Of a DNA stretch of 64,000 bases, positions 28,692 to 37,715 are shown in pieces. Source of the stretch: Janthinobacterium sp. 1_2014MBL_MicDiv (GTDB taxonomy: Bacteria > Pseudomonadota > Gammaproteobacteria > Burkholderiales > Burkholderiaceae_D); contig NZ_CP011319.1 in NCBI RefSeq assembly GCF_001865675.1, positions 4,278,001 to 4,342,000 on the forward strand. The letters are read 5' to 3'. Each line of letters starts with the position of its first letter. The stretch's first letter is position 1. A program made the position numbers and the translations under genes. The notes below the pieces were generated by a model. It saw only the letters and a program-made list of their open reading frames with translations. It was not told the origin of the DNA and did no database searches.

Positions 28692-29537
28692 ATGGAATGC
28701 GACATCAGCACCACCGAGCGCGACGGTTACCTGGAAGTGCCCATCGTGCGCCATCAGGGCGGCGCGGCCACGGCCGGCCGCGACGTGGTGGCCGAGGAAT
28801 ATCCCGTGGCCCTCGTCTACAACGGCATCGCCCACGCGGTGATGATGGCGACGCCGCGCGACCTCGAGGAATTCGCCGTCGGTTTTACTTTGACCGAAGG
28901 CATCGTCGGCAGCGTGCGCGACATCTACGACCTCGATGTGTGTTGCGGCGAGGACAGCGCGGAAGTGCGGCTGACCATCGCGCAGCCGGATTTGATCAAG
29001 CTCAAGGGACGCCGCCGCGCACTGGCCGGGCGCACCGGTTGCGGCGTGTGCGGCATCGAAAGCCTGGCCCTGCTGGACCTGGTGCCGGAAAAGATCACGC
29101 GGCCCCTGCCGCCGCTGGTCGCCAGCAGCGCCATCATCGGGCGCGCCGCGCGCGAGCTGCTGCCCTGCCAGGAGCTGATGCACAAGACGGGCGGCGTGCA
29201 TGCGGCCGCCTGGTGCACGGCCGAGGGCGCCATCGTGAAGGTGTTCGAGGACGTGGGCCGGCATAACGGCCTGGACAAGCTGATCGGTTACCTGGCCCTG
29301 CACCGCATCGCCATGCATGACGGCTTCGTTTTCCTGTCGAGCCGCGCCAGCTATGAACTGGTGCGCAAGTCGGCGCGCATGCATATCCCGCTCGTCGCCA
29401 CCATCTCGGCGCCCACCTCGCTGGCCATCCGCATCGCGCGCCAGGCCGGCATGCAGCTGGCCAGTTTTTGCCGCCGCGACGGCTTTGTCGAGTACACGGC
29501 GGGCGACGGGGAAAATAGCGGCCAGCATGCACCTTGA
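28692..29537 (+). CDS. fdhD: Formate dehydrogenase accessory sulfurtransferase FdhD
   Basis: 281 residues, the usual length. The sulfur-relay motif GRTGCGVCGIESL has Cys117 and Cys120. Other family segments are EEYPVALVYNG near 35 and EDVGRHNGLDKLIG near 195. FdhD transfers sulfur from IscS to the molybdenum cofactor of formate dehydrogenases. It is the last gene of the run from 23011 and probably activates the FdhF/YdeP-type enzyme encoded upstream. Confidence 0.93.
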   Translation: MECDISTTERDGYLEVPIVRHQGGAATAGRDVVAEEYPVALVYNGIAHAVMMATPRDLEEFAVGFTLTEGIVGSVRDIYDLDVCCGEDSAEVRLTIAQPDLIKLKGRRRALAGRTGCGVCGIESLALLDLVPEKITRPLPPLVASSAIIGRAARELLPCQELMHKTGGVHAAAWCTAEGAIVKVFEDVGRHNGLDKLIGYLALHRIAMHDGFVFLSSRASYELVRKSARMHIPLVATISAPTSLAIRIARQAGMQLASFCRRDGFVEYTAGDGENSGQHAP

Positions 29538-29675
29538 GTGGCCCATGCTACATTCTTTGCCGTAAAGCAAGTGCACGCTTGACTTGATGCCGCCAGCCGC
29601 TTCCAATGGTCATGGTTTCCACATTAACCTTGCCCGTGCCAGCGCACGGCGCGGCAGCGATGAAAGGATGGCGCG

Positions 29676-31169
29676 ATGGCCCAGGCACAGCAACAGCATC
29701 TGGCGGACACCTGGCACACGGGCGGCATGAAACCGCGCGCCTGCGACTGCGGCGGCACCGTGTTTACCATCCTGCACCAGCGGGTGATGGCGGACATGCG
29801 GCGCCGGCAATTTCTCGGCGGCGCGGCCGCCATGCTGGCGCCGTTCATCGGCCTGTCCGCCGGCCATGCCAGCGCCCAGCAGCCGCAAGTGCAGGATCGT
29901 CCCTTGCTGCTGACCAATCTGCGCCTGTTCGACGGCACGGGCAAGGCGCCCCGCTCCGGCATCCACGTGCTGGTGACGGGGCCAACCATTACCGCCCTGC
30001 TGCCGGCCGGCGAAAAGGTCGAGGGCGCGCGAGTGATCGATTGCCAGGGCAAGCTGGTGATGCCGGGCCTGATCGACGCCCACTGGCACACCATGCTCGC
30101 CGCCATCAACCAGGTGACGGCCATGACGTCCGATGTCGGCTATCTGTACCTGGTGGCGGCACAGGAAGCGCGGCGCACCCTGCTGCGCGGCTTTACTGCC
30201 GTGCGCGATCCGGGCGGCCCCGCGTTTGCATTACAGCGCGCCATCGATGAAGGCATCGTCGACGGCCCGCGCATCTTCCCGTCCGGCGCCATGATTTCGC
30301 AAACCTCGGGCCACGGCGACTTCCGCCTGCGCTCGGACATCCCGCGCGCGGCGAATGCGCCGCTGGGCATGGCGGAAACGGCGGGCATGGCCATGATCGC
30401 CGATGGCGAGGCGGAAGTGCTGCGCCGCGTGCGCGAACAGCTGATGCTGGGCGCGACGCAGATCAAGATGATGGCGGGCGGCGGCGTCGCGTCCATGTAC
30501 GACCCGCTCGACAGCACGCAGTATTCGGAGCGCGAACTGCGCGCCGGCGTGGAAGCGGCCGCCGACTGGGGCACCTACGTGATGACCCACGTCTACACGC
30601 CGAAAGGCATACAGCGCGCCATCCGCGCTGGCGTGCGCAGCATCGAGCACGGCCAGCTGGCCGACGAGGAATCCGCCCGCATGATGCGCGACACGGGCAC
30701 ATGGTGGAGCTTGCAGCCCTTCCTGCAAGACGCGGACGCGAATGTGTATCCCGATGCGGCGCGCAAGGCCAGCCAGAGGATCGTATCCGAAGGCACGGTG
30801 AAGGCGTATGCGCTGGCGCAAAAGTACGGCATCAAGACGGGCTGGGGCACGGACATCCTGTTCAACGCGAAAAACACGCCCACGCAGGGGCGCCAGCTGG
30901 CCAAGCTCACGCGCTTTTACGATCCGCTCACCCTGCTGGCCCAGGCGACGGGACAGAATGGCGAATTGCTGGCCCTGTCCGGACAGCGCTCGCCCTACCC
31001 CGGCACCTTGGGCCGTCTGGCCGCGGGCGCCCTGGCCGACTTGCTGGTGGCCGATGGCGATCCGACGAAAAACCTCGATTTCCTCGCGCAGCCGGAAGAA
31101 AACCTGCTGCTGATCATGAAAAACGGACGCATCTACAAGGATAGGCTCAGCGCCCCACTGGCGGGCTGA
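29676..31169 (+). CDS. Exported metal-dependent amidohydrolase
   Basis: 497 residues from the ATG at 29676 (AAGGA at 7 bases); alternatives are 29787 and 29796, just before RRRQFLGGAAAMLAPFIGLSAG, which looks like a twin-arginine signal. Upstream of that signal the reading frame keeps GC-rich third positions and holds a CDCGG segment. Catalytic residues of the imidazolonepropionase/prolidase-like branch are visible: DAHWHTM near 130, the lysine in IKMMAGGG near 268, MTHVYTPKG and SIEHGQLAD near 305-330 and WGTDILF near 392. It would hydrolyse a cyclic amide or dipeptide in the periplasm. The substrate is unknown. Confidence 0.82.
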   Translation: MAQAQQQHLADTWHTGGMKPRACDCGGTVFTILHQRVMADMRRRQFLGGAAAMLAPFIGLSAGHASAQQPQVQDRPLLLTNLRLFDGTGKAPRSGIHVLVTGPTITALLPAGEKVEGARVIDCQGKLVMPGLIDAHWHTMLAAINQVTAMTSDVGYLYLVAAQEARRTLLRGFTAVRDPGGPAFALQRAIDEGIVDGPRIFPSGAMISQTSGHGDFRLRSDIPRAANAPLGMAETAGMAMIADGEAEVLRRVREQLMLGATQIKMMAGGGVASMYDPLDSTQYSERELRAGVEAAADWGTYVMTHVYTPKGIQRAIRAGVRSIEHGQLADEESARMMRDTGTWWSLQPFLQDADANVYPDAARKASQRIVSEGTVKAYALAQKYGIKTGWGTDILFNAKNTPTQGRQLAKLTRFYDPLTLLAQATGQNGELLALSGQRSPYPGTLGRLAAGALADLLVADGDPTKNLDFLAQPEENLLLIMKNGRIYKDRLSAPLAG

Positions 31170-31228
31170 GGGGCTGGCGCACCGGCAAGTACGTTGGCAA
31201 GCACGGCTGCTTGCCGCATAATGCGCCC

Positions 31229-32200
31229 ATGTTCAAACTGACCTTTCTCGGCACGTCTTCCGGCGTGCCCACGCGCTATCGCAACGTCACGTCGCTGGCC
31301 CTGCAAACGACGCACAACCGCGACTGGTGGATGATCGATTGCGGCGAAGCGACGCAGCACCGGCTGCAGCGCATCCCCCTGTCCGTGCACGACCTGGTGG
31401 GCATCTGCATCACCCATGTGCATGGCGACCACAGCTATGGGCTGCCGGGCCTGCTGGCCAGCGCCTCGATGACGGGGCGCACCAAGCCGCTGCTGCTGAT
31501 CGCCCCGGCCGCCATCAAGACGTGGATCGACGCCACCCTGCTGCATACGGAACTGTTCCTGACGTATCCGCTGATCCACATCGACGTGGACAGCGCGCCA
31601 GTCGTGCATGAAGAAGCAGGCTTGCGCATCGAGCGCCACGCGCTGTCGCACCGCGCACCCAGCGTCGCTTATCGTTTTGCGCTGGAAACGAGCAAATGGA
31701 AACTGGACAAGGCCGCCCTGCAGGCGGCGGGCGTGGCACCCGGTCCGGCCTGGGGCCTGCTGCAAACGGGCCACGATGCGCGGCTCGACGACGGCACGCT
31801 AGTGTCGGCGGCAACGTTCCGCCAGCTGGAAACGCAGCGCGCCACGGTGGTGATCGGCGGCGACAACGACACGCCAGCGTTGCTGGCGGAGGCTTGCACG
31901 GGCGCACAATTGCTCGTGCATGAAGCCACCTACACGGAAGCGATGCTGCAGAAAGTGGGGCCCGGCCCCACGCATAGTTCCGTGCAGCGCGTGGCGCAGT
32001 TTGCCGAGTCGAACGGCTTGCCGAACCTGATCCTCACGCACTTCAGCGCCCGCTACCATAACCCGGCCGGCATGGCCGAGCTGGAAGCGGAAGCGCGGCT
32101 CCATTATTCCGGCCAGCTGTTTTTGGCGCGCGACTTCGACAGCTATGAACTCGATGCGGCGGGCGTACTCGGCAAGCTGGATACGCCGCACGGCAAATAA
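31229..32200 (+). CDS. rnz: Ribonuclease Z / metallo-beta-lactamase fold nuclease
   Basis: 323 residues from the ATG at 31229 (a TTG 18 bases earlier is less likely). FLGTSSGVPTR at the start, the metal motif THVHGDHSYGLPGLL near 58, LVHEATY near 230 and LILTHFSARY near 267 define the RNase Z/ElaC family. In bacteria the enzyme cleaves the 3' trailer of tRNAs lacking encoded CCA and degrades some mRNAs. A perfect 8-bp hairpin (31196-31215) lies just upstream, between it and the amidohydrolase stop. Confidence 0.88.
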   Translation: MFKLTFLGTSSGVPTRYRNVTSLALQTTHNRDWWMIDCGEATQHRLQRIPLSVHDLVGICITHVHGDHSYGLPGLLASASMTGRTKPLLLIAPAAIKTWIDATLLHTELFLTYPLIHIDVDSAPVVHEEAGLRIERHALSHRAPSVAYRFALETSKWKLDKAALQAAGVAPGPAWGLLQTGHDARLDDGTLVSAATFRQLETQRATVVIGGDNDTPALLAEACTGAQLLVHEATYTEAMLQKVGPGPTHSSVQRVAQFAESNGLPNLILTHFSARYHNPAGMAELEAEARLHYSGQLFLARDFDSYELDAAGVLGKLDTPHGK

Positions 32201-32219
32201 GCGGCGCGGGCCATGGAGA

Positions 32220-32969
32220 TTACTCCGCGTCCGTGCGTTCGGCCGCCTTCCCCGCCGCCGCATTGACGGCCACCGCCGTGGCATTCACGGAGGTCGTGGC
32301 GGTGGTCACGCTTTTTGTCACCATGCGCGTGTAATCGGCCACATTCACGCCCGCCTGCGTGGTATAGCCGCTCACATGCTGGCCGACTCTCACCTTGTTC
32401 ACCGAGAAACCCGATTTGAGCATCCGGCCCAGCGAGGCGATCACGATGGCCAGCAGGGGCAGCGATGCGAACAGCAGCAGCAATTCGCTGAATGGATCGC
32501 TTTTGCGCGACAGCCACGCCGTCAGGAAAAGACAGAACACGCCATATGCGAGCGGGCTATACAGGGGATGGTGGATTTCCGGCGCCAGCGCGGCGATAAA
32601 CACGACGAGTATCAAGGCCGCCTTGAATGCGATGGGCAGCAATACCTGCAATGCCGCCAATACGCTGGTCAATGCATACAGTATCAGCAAGACGTCGGCG
32701 ATCCAGCCGACGACGGGAATGAAAGCGCACAGCATCAATATCCCGATCAGCAGCAATGATCCCGCGATGCCTTCCAGGATGGCGACCCGATTCCGGTACA
32801 AATGCGCCACCAGCGATAGCAGACAGGTTGCGGCGGCCGTAATGGCGGCCAATGGCAGCCGGTCTTCCTTGCCCGCCGCGTAATACAGCAAGGCATAGGG
32901 AAAAACCAGCAGCATTAATATCGAGAGCCGGAAACCGCCCGCTTTCTTCAGCACAGTCATATGATCCAT
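32220..32969 (-). CDS. Integral membrane protein of unknown function
   Basis: 249 residues from the ATG at 32969 (or 32960). About six to seven hydrophobic helices lie between residues 15 and 175 (LSILMLLVFPYALLYYAAG, then GIAGSLLLIGILMLCAFIPV). A soluble C-terminus of about 75 residues ends in a Thr/Ala/Val-rich tail. I recognise no family. The frame continues upstream to 33548, but that part is the antisense shadow of the Sel1 gene. A Sel1-repeat gene lies upstream on the same strand, about 170 AT-rich bases away. Confidence 0.65.
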   Translation of the reverse strand: MDHMTVLKKAGGFRLSILMLLVFPYALLYYAAGKEDRLPLAAITAAATCLLSLVAHLYRNRVAILEGIAGSLLLIGILMLCAFIPVVGWIADVLLILYALTSVLAALQVLLPIAFKAALILVVFIAALAPEIHHPLYSPLAYGVFCLFLTAWLSRKSDPFSELLLLFASLPLLAIVIASLGRMLKSGFSVNKVRVGQHVSGYTTQAGVNVADYTRMVTKSVTTATTSVNATAVAVNAAAGKAAERTDAE

Positions 32970-33138
32970 CTTATATATAGTGAGCGGCACGGTAGCAATG
33001 CGCGAAGCCGGCCTTGCCGGCTTGTTGTTCGTGACCAGGCAATTCCTATATTGTAATTCTAAAAATTTCTCAAAGGAAATATTTATTGGATAATAAGTGG
33101 GTTTCCGGGGAATTGAATAACCTTGCGGCAATAATGAA

Positions 33139-33795
33139 TTAATGCGGATCGGTGCCGTATTGCGCCGCATAGTCGGCGGCCAGCGCGCGCGCCGCCTGCT
33201 GCTGCGATGGCGTGAGTATTTCCAGCAACTGGTCGCGGTTCTTAATCGATTGCGCGCTGCCCGCCTCGGCCGGCATGGCGATCCACGCGTACGCCTGCAC
33301 ATAGTCGAGTTCCACGCCCTGTCCTTGCGCATACAGCAAGCCATATTCATTCTGCGCCGACAGTGAACCGGCCTCGGCCGCCTGCTTGTACCAGAAGGCC
33401 GCCTCGGCATAGTCCTGTGGCACGTCGACGCCCTTGCGGTATGCCTGCGCCAGGTTGAATTGCGACTGGCCATCGCCCGCCTCCGCCGCCTGGCGTCCAT
33501 ACGCGAGCGACTGCGCCATGTCTTGCGGCACGCCATCGCCGCTCGCATACATCAGGGCCAGGTTGGCCAGCGATGGCGGAAAGCCCGCCTGCGCGGCAGC
33601 CGTAAACAGTTCCACGGCTTTCCCCAGGTCCTGTTCCACGCCATGGCCCTGGTAATACAGGCTGGCCAGCAAATGCTGGCCGGCTGGATCGCCGGTTTTT
33701 GCCGCGGCGTCGAATTGGCGGAACGCTTCCGCATGATTGCCATCGTTATAAGCGAGGATGCCCGCTTCATTAAAGGATGCAGCAGAGACGATCAT
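33139..33795 (-). CDS. Sel1-repeat (TPR-like) protein
   Basis: 218 residues with AGGAG 5 bases before the ATG. At least four Sel1-like repeats of about 36 residues are visible: AGQHLLASLYYQGHGVEQDL, PSLANLALMYASGDGVPQDM, SQFNLAQAYRKGVDVPQDY and AQNEYGLLYAQGQGVELDY. No signal peptide is obvious, so it is likely a cytoplasmic scaffold for protein contacts. It may be co-transcribed with the membrane protein downstream. Partner and pathway are unknown. Confidence 0.82.
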   Translation of the reverse strand: MIVSAASFNEAGILAYNDGNHAEAFRQFDAAAKTGDPAGQHLLASLYYQGHGVEQDLGKAVELFTAAAQAGFPPSLANLALMYASGDGVPQDMAQSLAYGRQAAEAGDGQSQFNLAQAYRKGVDVPQDYAEAAFWYKQAAEAGSLSAQNEYGLLYAQGQGVELDYVQAYAWIAMPAEAGSAQSIKNRDQLLEILTPSQQQAARALAADYAAQYGTDPH

Positions 33796-33959
33796 AAAGA
33801 CTCCTGGAATGGGGAATGTCGGGCATTGTACACAGCAGCGTGGCAGCGGAATGCACGATAGGGTATGGTGTGGCGCCGGGCCGGAATCATGCAGTATGAT
33901 CTTTCACCGCCCGATGCAATCCGGCGTTTTATCGAATCACCCTGCCATGAATCCTGTCC

Positions 33960-34619
33960 ATGAAACTGATCGCCCTGCTTTTATCCTTGATTGCCACGTC
34001 GGCTTACTGCGAAACGCTGCATCTGGAGAAAGCCGCGACGGGCAAGGTGCGTCAAAGCGTGCAGATTCGCTATGCGGACCACGATGAAGTGCAGCGTTAT
34101 CGCGTCAATATCCAAGGCGCGTGGATAAAGGGCAGTTGCAGCAGCGCCGGCATGGGCAATTTGCAGGCCTTGCTGCTGGATATGAATTTTGACGGCAATG
34201 CCGACCTGTGGGTCACTGGCTACACGGATAGCCAGGGGCGCATACGCTGCTCCGATGTGTGGCTATGGGATACGAAAGCGGGGAAATACCGCTTCGACAA
34301 ACCATTATCGGCCATACCGAATCTGGAAATCAGCATACCCGCACGGCAAATTGAAGGCGGCATTGGCAATTGCGGCTGCGCGGCGCAATGCTTTTATGAA
34401 GACAGGTATGCGTGGCGGGAAAATATATTAACGACCATCGCCCGGCGCGAACAGGATTGCGAACGCTATCGGGAATATCGCTTGAATGAAAACAATGACC
34501 TGGTACTCATCAAGGATGAAATCATCGATACCGGCAAGCCAGATCGACGGGAAAGTGAAAACAATACCTTGTATGACTGGCGAAACCATGCGCAGACCAT
34601 GCGGAAATCCGGGGAATGA
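33960..34619 (+). CDS. Secreted protein with calcium-loop-like repeat, XAC2610-like
   Basis: 219 residues with a clear signal peptide (LIALLLSLIATSAYC). The segment LDMNFDGNADLWV near 76 has the D-x-N-x-D-G spacing of an EF-hand/FG-GAP-type calcium loop, as in XAC2610-like proteins. Several cysteines (GSCSSAG, GNCGCAAQC) suggest disulfides in the periplasm. Third codon positions are less GC-rich than in the chromosomal neighbours. No enzymatic motif was found, and the role is unknown. Confidence 0.72.
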   Translation: MKLIALLLSLIATSAYCETLHLEKAATGKVRQSVQIRYADHDEVQRYRVNIQGAWIKGSCSSAGMGNLQALLLDMNFDGNADLWVTGYTDSQGRIRCSDVWLWDTKAGKYRFDKPLSAIPNLEISIPARQIEGGIGNCGCAAQCFYEDRYAWRENILTTIARREQDCERYREYRLNENNDLVLIKDEIIDTGKPDRRESENNTLYDWRNHAQTMRKSGE

Positions 34620-34653
34620 ATTTACCGGACCCTCTTCACCAATTAAACCAGAC

Positions 34654-35124
34654 ATGACGACACATCGAACATCCATTACCTTTCATGCCGCCAATGCGGA
34701 CGACACGGCCGCGTTCACCGAATTGCGCGGCAAGACCCGGCAAAACGCCGTTTCCCAGGAACGCCTGGCGGAAGTGGGCATTACGGCCGACTCCTGGGCG
34801 GAGATGATGCGCTCGGGGAACTTGCCCGGCCACGTCTGCCATCGCGACGGCCAGCTGGCCGGTTATTGCTTTGGCGACCGCGACACGGGCGAAATCGTCG
34901 TCCTGGCGCTGCTGCCGGACTGCGAGGGCCTGGGAATAGGCAAGACCTTGCTGGCACGGGTCATGGCGGAGCTGCGCGCGCAAGGCCACGCACGGCTGTT
35001 CCTCGGCTGCTCCAACGATCCATCCTCGCGCTCGTACGGCTTTTACCGCTACCTGGGCTGGACGGCGACGGGGGAAACGGACAAGTATGGCGACGACGTG
35101 CTGGAATTCCGCTTTGCCGCCTAG
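34654..35124 (+). CDS. GNAT family N-acetyltransferase
   Basis: 156 residues from the ATG at 34654. The acetyl-CoA loop is in LPDCEGLGIGKTLLARVMAEL near 80-95 (pattern xGxGxG/A), followed by GFYRYLGWTATGE, typical of small GNAT proteins. It is convergent with the tetR gene, separated by 3 bases. The acceptor substrate cannot be predicted. Confidence 0.85.
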   Translation: MTTHRTSITFHAANADDTAAFTELRGKTRQNAVSQERLAEVGITADSWAEMMRSGNLPGHVCHRDGQLAGYCFGDRDTGEIVVLALLPDCEGLGIGKTLLARVMAELRAQGHARLFLGCSNDPSSRSYGFYRYLGWTATGETDKYGDDVLEFRFAA

Positions 35125-35127
35125 CGT

Positions 35128-35745
35128 CTAGCCAGGTACGCGGTTGGCATCCCACAGCCGCATCAGCTGGCTGATCGCCACATCGAACACGGGGTAGCCG
35201 ATGCCGTCGCGCGCCTGGATGGACAGGCCCGACAGGAAAGCATCGAAGACGGCCGCGAACGAGGCCGCGTCCATCTCCGCCGGCAATTCGCCGCGGGCGA
35301 TAGCGCGCCCGACGCAGCGCACGAAACCGGCGCGCGTGCGCGCGCGCGACTGCGTAAGCGGCGCGGCCACGGCCGCATGTTCGGCCGTCGGCGCGCTCAT
35401 GCAGCCGAGCGCCACCATGCAGCCGGGCGGATGCCCCGGCTCCGACTGCATGCTTGCCGACTGGCGCAAGGCCAGCTCGACCGCCTGCCGTGGCGCCAGG
35501 CCATCGTCCCACAAACATTCCGTCACGCGCGCGTACGTGTCCAGGTAGCACTGCGCCGCCTCGCGGAACAGCGCTTCCTTCGAGCCGAACGCCGCATAAA
35601 AGCTGGGCGCGGAAATGCCGCCGCCCAGACCCGCCTTGAGCTGGTTCAAGGAAGTCGATTCGTAGCCCTGCTGCCAGAATAAAAACATCGCCTGTTCGAT
35701 CGCCTGCTGCCGGTCAAACGTGCGCGGCCGTCCCATTTGCGCCAT
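35128..35745 (-). CDS. TetR family transcriptional repressor
   Basis: 205 residues from the ATG at 35745 (AAGGAG at 6 bases). The N-terminal helix-turn-helix reads RQQAIEQAMFLFWQQGYEST, then LKAGLGGGISAPSFYAAFGSKEALF. The C-terminal region with PPGCMVALGCMSA resembles the AcrR/YxaF-like ligand domain. It is divergent from an MFS exporter, and the inverted repeat at 35826-35841 lies between them. It probably represses that exporter until the exported compound binds. Confidence 0.88.
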   Translation of the reverse strand: MAQMGRPRTFDRQQAIEQAMFLFWQQGYESTSLNQLKAGLGGGISAPSFYAAFGSKEALFREAAQCYLDTYARVTECLWDDGLAPRQAVELALRQSASMQSEPGHPPGCMVALGCMSAPTAEHAAVAAPLTQSRARTRAGFVRCVGRAIARGELPAEMDAASFAAVFDAFLSGLSIQARDGIGYPVFDVAISQLMRLWDANRVPG

Positions 35746-35795
35746 TCCCCACTCCTTTTCCTTAGCCACATACATACTACTCGATACAGAAGTCG

Positions 35796-35841
35796 TTGAC
35801 AACGCGCCCCCGCTTCGCCTATATTTGTACCGAACGATACA
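35796..35841 (+). promoter_or_regulatory. Promoter of MFS exporter with overlapping TetR-type operator
   Basis: TTGACA (35796-35801) and TATATT (35820-35825) are spaced by 18 bases, a good sigma-70 promoter reading toward the MFS gene. Directly after the -10 lies the imperfect palindrome TGTACCGAACGATACA (35826-35841), where a bound repressor would block initiation. Another half-site, CGATACA, occurs at 35782-35788. The placement between the divergent tetR and MFS genes supports operator function. Confidence 0.65.
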
Positions 35842-35912
35842 TATGTACCGCCATCACGGTCATGGGCATGCCTGCGCCCGGCCGCCTCGTAAAATCTCTA
35901 AGGATATTTGCC

Positions 35913-37139
35913 TTGAATCACGCCACTCTCACCGCCGGAGCCAGCCATGCGCCGGCCGACCGCCTTCCCGTCTCGGGCCTGCTGGCCCTGGCCATGACAG
36001 GTTTTATCTGCATCGTCACGGAAACCTTGCCCGCCGGCCTGTTACCGCACATCAGCGCCGGGCTGGACATCAGTGCCGCGCTGGCCGGGCAGATGGTCAC
36101 GGCCTACGCGCTCGGCTCGCTGCTGGCGGCCATTCCCCTGACCATCGCCACGCGCGGCTGGCGCCGCCGCAACGTGCTGCTGCTGACCATCATCGGCTTT
36201 CTCGTGTTCAATACCGTCACGGCACTGTCGTCGCACTACTGGCTGACACTGGCGGCGCGCTTCTTTGCCGGCATGGCGGCCGGGCTGGCCTGGAGCTTGC
36301 TGGCCGGCTACGCGCGGCGCATGGTGGCGCCGCAGCAGCAAGGCCGCGCCCTGGCGCTGGCCATGGTGGGCGCACCCGTCGCCCTCTCGCTGGGCGTACC
36401 GCTGGGCACCCTGCTCGGCTCGCTCGTCGGCTGGCGCGCCGCATTCTGGATCATTTCCGCACTGACCCTGGCCCTGATCGCCTGGGTGCTGGCGAAGGTA
36501 CCGGACTATCCGGGCCAGTCCGCGCATGAACGCATGCCCTTGCGCCGCGTCTTCACGACGCCGGGCGTGCGCCCCGTGCTGGCCGTCGTCATCGCCTGGA
36601 TGCTCGCGCACAACATTCTCTACACCTATATCGCTCCGTTCGTGGCGCCAGCCGGATTGACGGCGCGCATCGATCTGGTGCTGCTCGTCTTCGGCGCCGC
36701 GGCCATGGCCGGCATCTGGATCACGGGCAAGCTGGTCGAGCGCCACCTGCGTGCCACCGTGCTGGCCAGCCTGGCCACCTTTGCCGCGACGGCCCTCGTG
36801 CTGGGTGTCGCGTCGCACTTGCCTGCCGTCATCTATGTCGGCATGACCGTCTGGGGCTTGAGCTTTGGCGGCGCGGCCACCCTGCTGCAAACGGCGCTGG
36901 CCGATACGGCTGGCAGCGGCGCCGACGTGGCGCTGTCGATGAACGTGGTGGCGTGGAATGGCGCCATCGCGGCAGCCGGCGTCGTCGGTGGCGCCTTGCT
37001 GGAAACGTGGGGGGCGAGCGCCTTTCCCTGGGCCATGGCGAGCTTGCTGGCGTTGGCCTTCCTGATCGCCTGGTCGGCCCGCGCGCACGGCTTCCGGCCG
37101 GGACGGCGCAGCGGCGGCGCGCCCGTGGCCGGGCATTGA
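35913..37139 (+). CDS. MFS transporter, drug:H+ antiporter-1 type
   Basis: 408 residues from a TTG at 35913 with AAGGA 8 bases upstream; the frame opens at 35796 but that start overlaps the promoter. Twelve membrane helices are expected. Signature segments are the first-helix region FICIVTETLPAGLLPHISAGL and the loop around RRRNVLLLTIIG, then GAPVALSLGVPLGTLLGSLV near 165, typical of YdhP/AraJ-like DHA1 exporters. Control by the divergent TetR suggests inducible export of a toxic small molecule. Confidence 0.87.
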   Translation: MNHATLTAGASHAPADRLPVSGLLALAMTGFICIVTETLPAGLLPHISAGLDISAALAGQMVTAYALGSLLAAIPLTIATRGWRRRNVLLLTIIGFLVFNTVTALSSHYWLTLAARFFAGMAAGLAWSLLAGYARRMVAPQQQGRALALAMVGAPVALSLGVPLGTLLGSLVGWRAAFWIISALTLALIAWVLAKVPDYPGQSAHERMPLRRVFTTPGVRPVLAVVIAWMLAHNILYTYIAPFVAPAGLTARIDLVLLVFGAAAMAGIWITGKLVERHLRATVLASLATFAATALVLGVASHLPAVIYVGMTVWGLSFGGAATLLQTALADTAGSGADVALSMNVVAWNGAIAAAGVVGGALLETWGASAFPWAMASLLALAFLIAWSARAHGFRPGRRSGGAPVAGH

Positions 37140-37149
37140 GGCGGCGCCT

Positions 37150-37650
37150 TTAATTAGTCGCCGGCACCGTCACGATGCGGGGGAGATGTCCCGTATGCGC
37201 GAGGAAACGGCGCAGGGCGGCATGCGACAGCGCCACCGTGGCCGTGTTACGCAGCGGATGGGCTTGCATGTATGCGGCATCCCACACGGCCTGGTCGAGC
37301 ACCAGCTCCACCGCATGCGCGCTATCGTGCAGCAATGCGAACAGGCTGACGGCACCGGGCGCGATGCCCAGGTGCTGCAGCAGGCGCTCGGGCGAGGCCA
37401 TGCTGAGCTTACTGGCCGGCAACAACTTTCCCAGCGCCGCCAGGTCGATGCGCTTGTCGAAGGGCACGATGACGAGAAAATGCCGGCGGCCCTTGTCGTC
37501 GCGCACGAACAGGTTTTTCACCATCAGGCCGGGCATGGCCGGCACATGGATGAGCGCTTCGTCTATCGTATGCACGGCCGGATGCTCGACGATTCGATAG
37601 TCGCCGGCGCTGCTTGCCAGCCAGCGGGACAGGGATTCTTGCATTGCCAT
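37150..37650 (-). CDS. YbaK/ProX-type aminoacyl-tRNA editing domain protein
   Basis: 166 residues from the ATG at 37650 (37644 also possible). The YbaK/prolyl-tRNA-deacylase fold is indicated by MVKNLFVRDDKGRRHFLVIV near 40-60, the lysine-containing LLPASKLSMASPE near 75 and VSLFALLHD near 100. The HPLRNTATVALSH segment near 135 matches free-standing ProXp-ala/PrdX proteins, which remove alanine mischarged onto tRNA-Pro. It overlaps no neighbour. Confidence 0.85.
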   Translation of the reverse strand: MAMQESLSRWLASSAGDYRIVEHPAVHTIDEALIHVPAMPGLMVKNLFVRDDKGRRHFLVIVPFDKRIDLAALGKLLPASKLSMASPERLLQHLGIAPGAVSLFALLHDSAHAVELVLDQAVWDAAYMQAHPLRNTATVALSHAALRRFLAHTGHLPRIVTVPATN

Positions 37651-37715
37651 TTCAATCAACTCGAACAAGTGCGCGATGGACGATTGTAGCGGGTCGCTGC
37701 ACCGTTCGCCTGCCA

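Noticed and set aside
27678..29606. A 642-codon reverse frame opposite the bestrophin and fdhD genes
   Set aside because: Same reason: antisense shadow, no motifs, crosses two well-identified genes.
32970..33548. Upstream extension of the 32220-32969 membrane protein
   Set aside because: The extension is Arg/Ser-rich, antisense-like within the Sel1 gene region, and has no ribosome site.
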